From the NCBI GenBank assembly GCA_009746045.1, contig RPFO01000079.1:1823844-1885843 (forward strand): a stretch of 62,000 nt of DNA, written 5' to 3'. A program made the position numbers and the translations under genes. Source of the DNA: Mesostigma viride (Eukaryota; Streptophyta; Mesostigmatophyceae; Mesostigmatales; Mesostigmataceae). Of this stretch, positions 61,301-62,000 are shown piece after piece; the stretch's first letter is position 1, and each line of letters opens with the position of its first letter. Below the pieces are notes generated by a model. That model was not told where the DNA came from, searched no databases, and worked only from the letters and a program-made list of their open reading frames with translations.

Positions 61301-61387
61301 GATCCGCCGCCAGCCCGCCCGCATCCCCCGCGACCGTACCCGCGCAGTTTTTGTTCAGCAGGTTGACGCTGCGGTTCAGCAGGTTGC
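58361..61387 (-). CDS. Organellar-type methionyl-tRNA synthetase, C-terminal five exons (5' end outside the window)
   Basis: Minus-strand exons 61272-61387, 60645-60746, 59728-59784, 58851-58979 and 58361-58468, all GT-AG and in phase, ending in TGA. The enzyme charges tRNA-Met with methionine. This part is the helical anticodon-binding domain and C-terminus. Seen in order: [93 protein letters not shown] and [20 protein letters not shown]. The pattern matches bacterial-origin plant organellar MetRS rather than the cytosolic form. The first listed exon begins in phase 1, so at least one exon lies upstream, beyond 62000 or unseen in 61762-62000. The catalytic domain is not in the window. Confidence 0.92.
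59385..59610. repeat. ~26-bp minisatellite in a MetRS intron
   Basis: About eight units of GGAGCAAGGGCACACCGCTG then TGACA, with CATGCCGCT variants. Confidence 0.95.
60557..60668 (-). repeat. Duplicated exon-donor junction in MetRS
   Basis: The genuine junction (exon end CACTACCTGGAGGAGCGG then GTGTGTGGTAGCCATGAA) is repeated 70 bp downstream in the intron as GACTACCTGGAGGGCTGG then GTGTGTGATAGCCATGAA. Both exon edge and donor are preserved. Confidence 0.9.
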
Positions 61388-61417
61388 CTGCGCGAGAAGT
61401 GGGGTCCATGGGCGTGC

Positions 61418-61760
61418 ACGATGGGTGGATGGGTGGATGGGTGGTTGGGTGGATGGGTGGATGGGTGGATGGGTGGTTGGGTGGATGGGTGGTTGGGTGG
61501 ATGGGTGGATGGGTGGATGGGTGGATGGGTGGATGGGTGGATGGGTGGATGGGTGGATGGGTGGTTGGGTGGATGGGTGGGTGGGTGGATGGGTGGATGG
61601 GTGGATGGGTGGATGGGTGGATGGGTGGTTGGGTGGATGGGTGGATGGGTGGATGGGTGGATGGGTGGATGGGTGGATGGGTGGATGGGTGGATGGGTGG
61701 ATGGGTGGATGGGTGGATGGGTGGATGGGTGGATGGGTGGATGGGTGGATGGGTGGATTG
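61418..61760. repeat. 8-bp GTGGATGG minisatellite in a MetRS intron
   Basis: More than 40 tandem units of GTGGATGG with GTGGTTGG variants. It starts about 30 bp upstream (in the transcript) of the acceptor at 61388. Confidence 0.98.
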
Positions 61761-62000
61761 CCCAACCCCCAAAGACTTAAGACAAAGGCTGGAGACTAAA
61801 GAAACAGATACATTGGCTTGCACGAGTGGTCCATACGCACACACGATACATGCGCGACCGGGACGCCAAAGCGGCTTGTTGAGAGAAGAGAGAGAGCACC
61901 ATATGAGCGAGTGAGCGCACATGATGGGAGACATGGGCGGGCACATGACGCGTGCGCAGGCCACCCAGATGGCACACGTACAAGTGGTAAATCTATGCAC
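61761..62000. other. Probable intron sequence, no exon recognised
   Basis: Neither strand shows a convincing MetRS exon in the last 240 bp. Confidence 0.5.

Noticed and set aside
61299-61914. Open frames of DGWMGGWV or STHPPIHP type
   Set aside because: Translation of the 8-bp GTGGATGG minisatellite in a MetRS intron.

Overview
This is a repeat-rich window from a eukaryotic nuclear genome, most likely a green alga. Three intron-dense genes could be reconstructed by hand with GT-AG splice sites and phases that join without a break. One encodes a pheophorbide a oxygenase (PAO)-type Rieske oxygenase with the plastid PAO signature, one a COQ8/ABC1 (ADCK3-like) mitochondrial kinase, and one an organellar-type methionyl-tRNA synthetase. 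A truncated serine tRNA of plastid type also lies in the window. The species is not identifiable from the sequence alone.

Layout. (1) 1-9925: a 40-bp minisatellite of roughly 225 units, interrupted at 7651-8535 by an 885-bp giant fold-back element with a 5-bp target duplication. (2) 9930-18660: CA microsatellite, a trnS-like pseudogene, telomere-like repeats, a palindrome-bearing tandem repeat family, two 3' copies of a non-LTR retrotransposon, two diverged copies of a gag-like reading frame, a second fold-back copy, and a miniature element with two ~310-bp direct terminal repeats. (3) 18684-34756, minus strand: the COQ8-like gene, 13 exons, 704 codons. (4) 34757-35150: a 394-bp divergent promoter region. 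(5) 35151-47371, plus strand: the PAO-like gene, 13 exons, 559 codons. (6) 47372-58360: no host gene recognised; a graveyard of retroelement pieces, a 1.7-kb TTAA-flanked inverted-repeat element, and a BED-finger (hAT-type) fragment. (7) 58361-61387, minus strand: the last five exons of the methionyl-tRNA synthetase; its 5' part lies beyond the window.

The three genes serve organelles: ubiquinone synthesis (mitochondrion), chlorophyll breakdown (plastid) and organellar translation. They show no operon-like coupling apart from the shared COQ8/PAO promoter region.

The most striking observation is that introns of all three genes contain tandem, diverged copies of their own exon-intron junctions (exon edge plus splice site). 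COQ8 exon 6 has a complete second copy with both splice sites that stays in frame. This suggests that introns here grow by serial tandem duplication across splice junctions, leaving decoy splice sites and occasionally an alternative exon. All gene models are hand-made and need transcript support.
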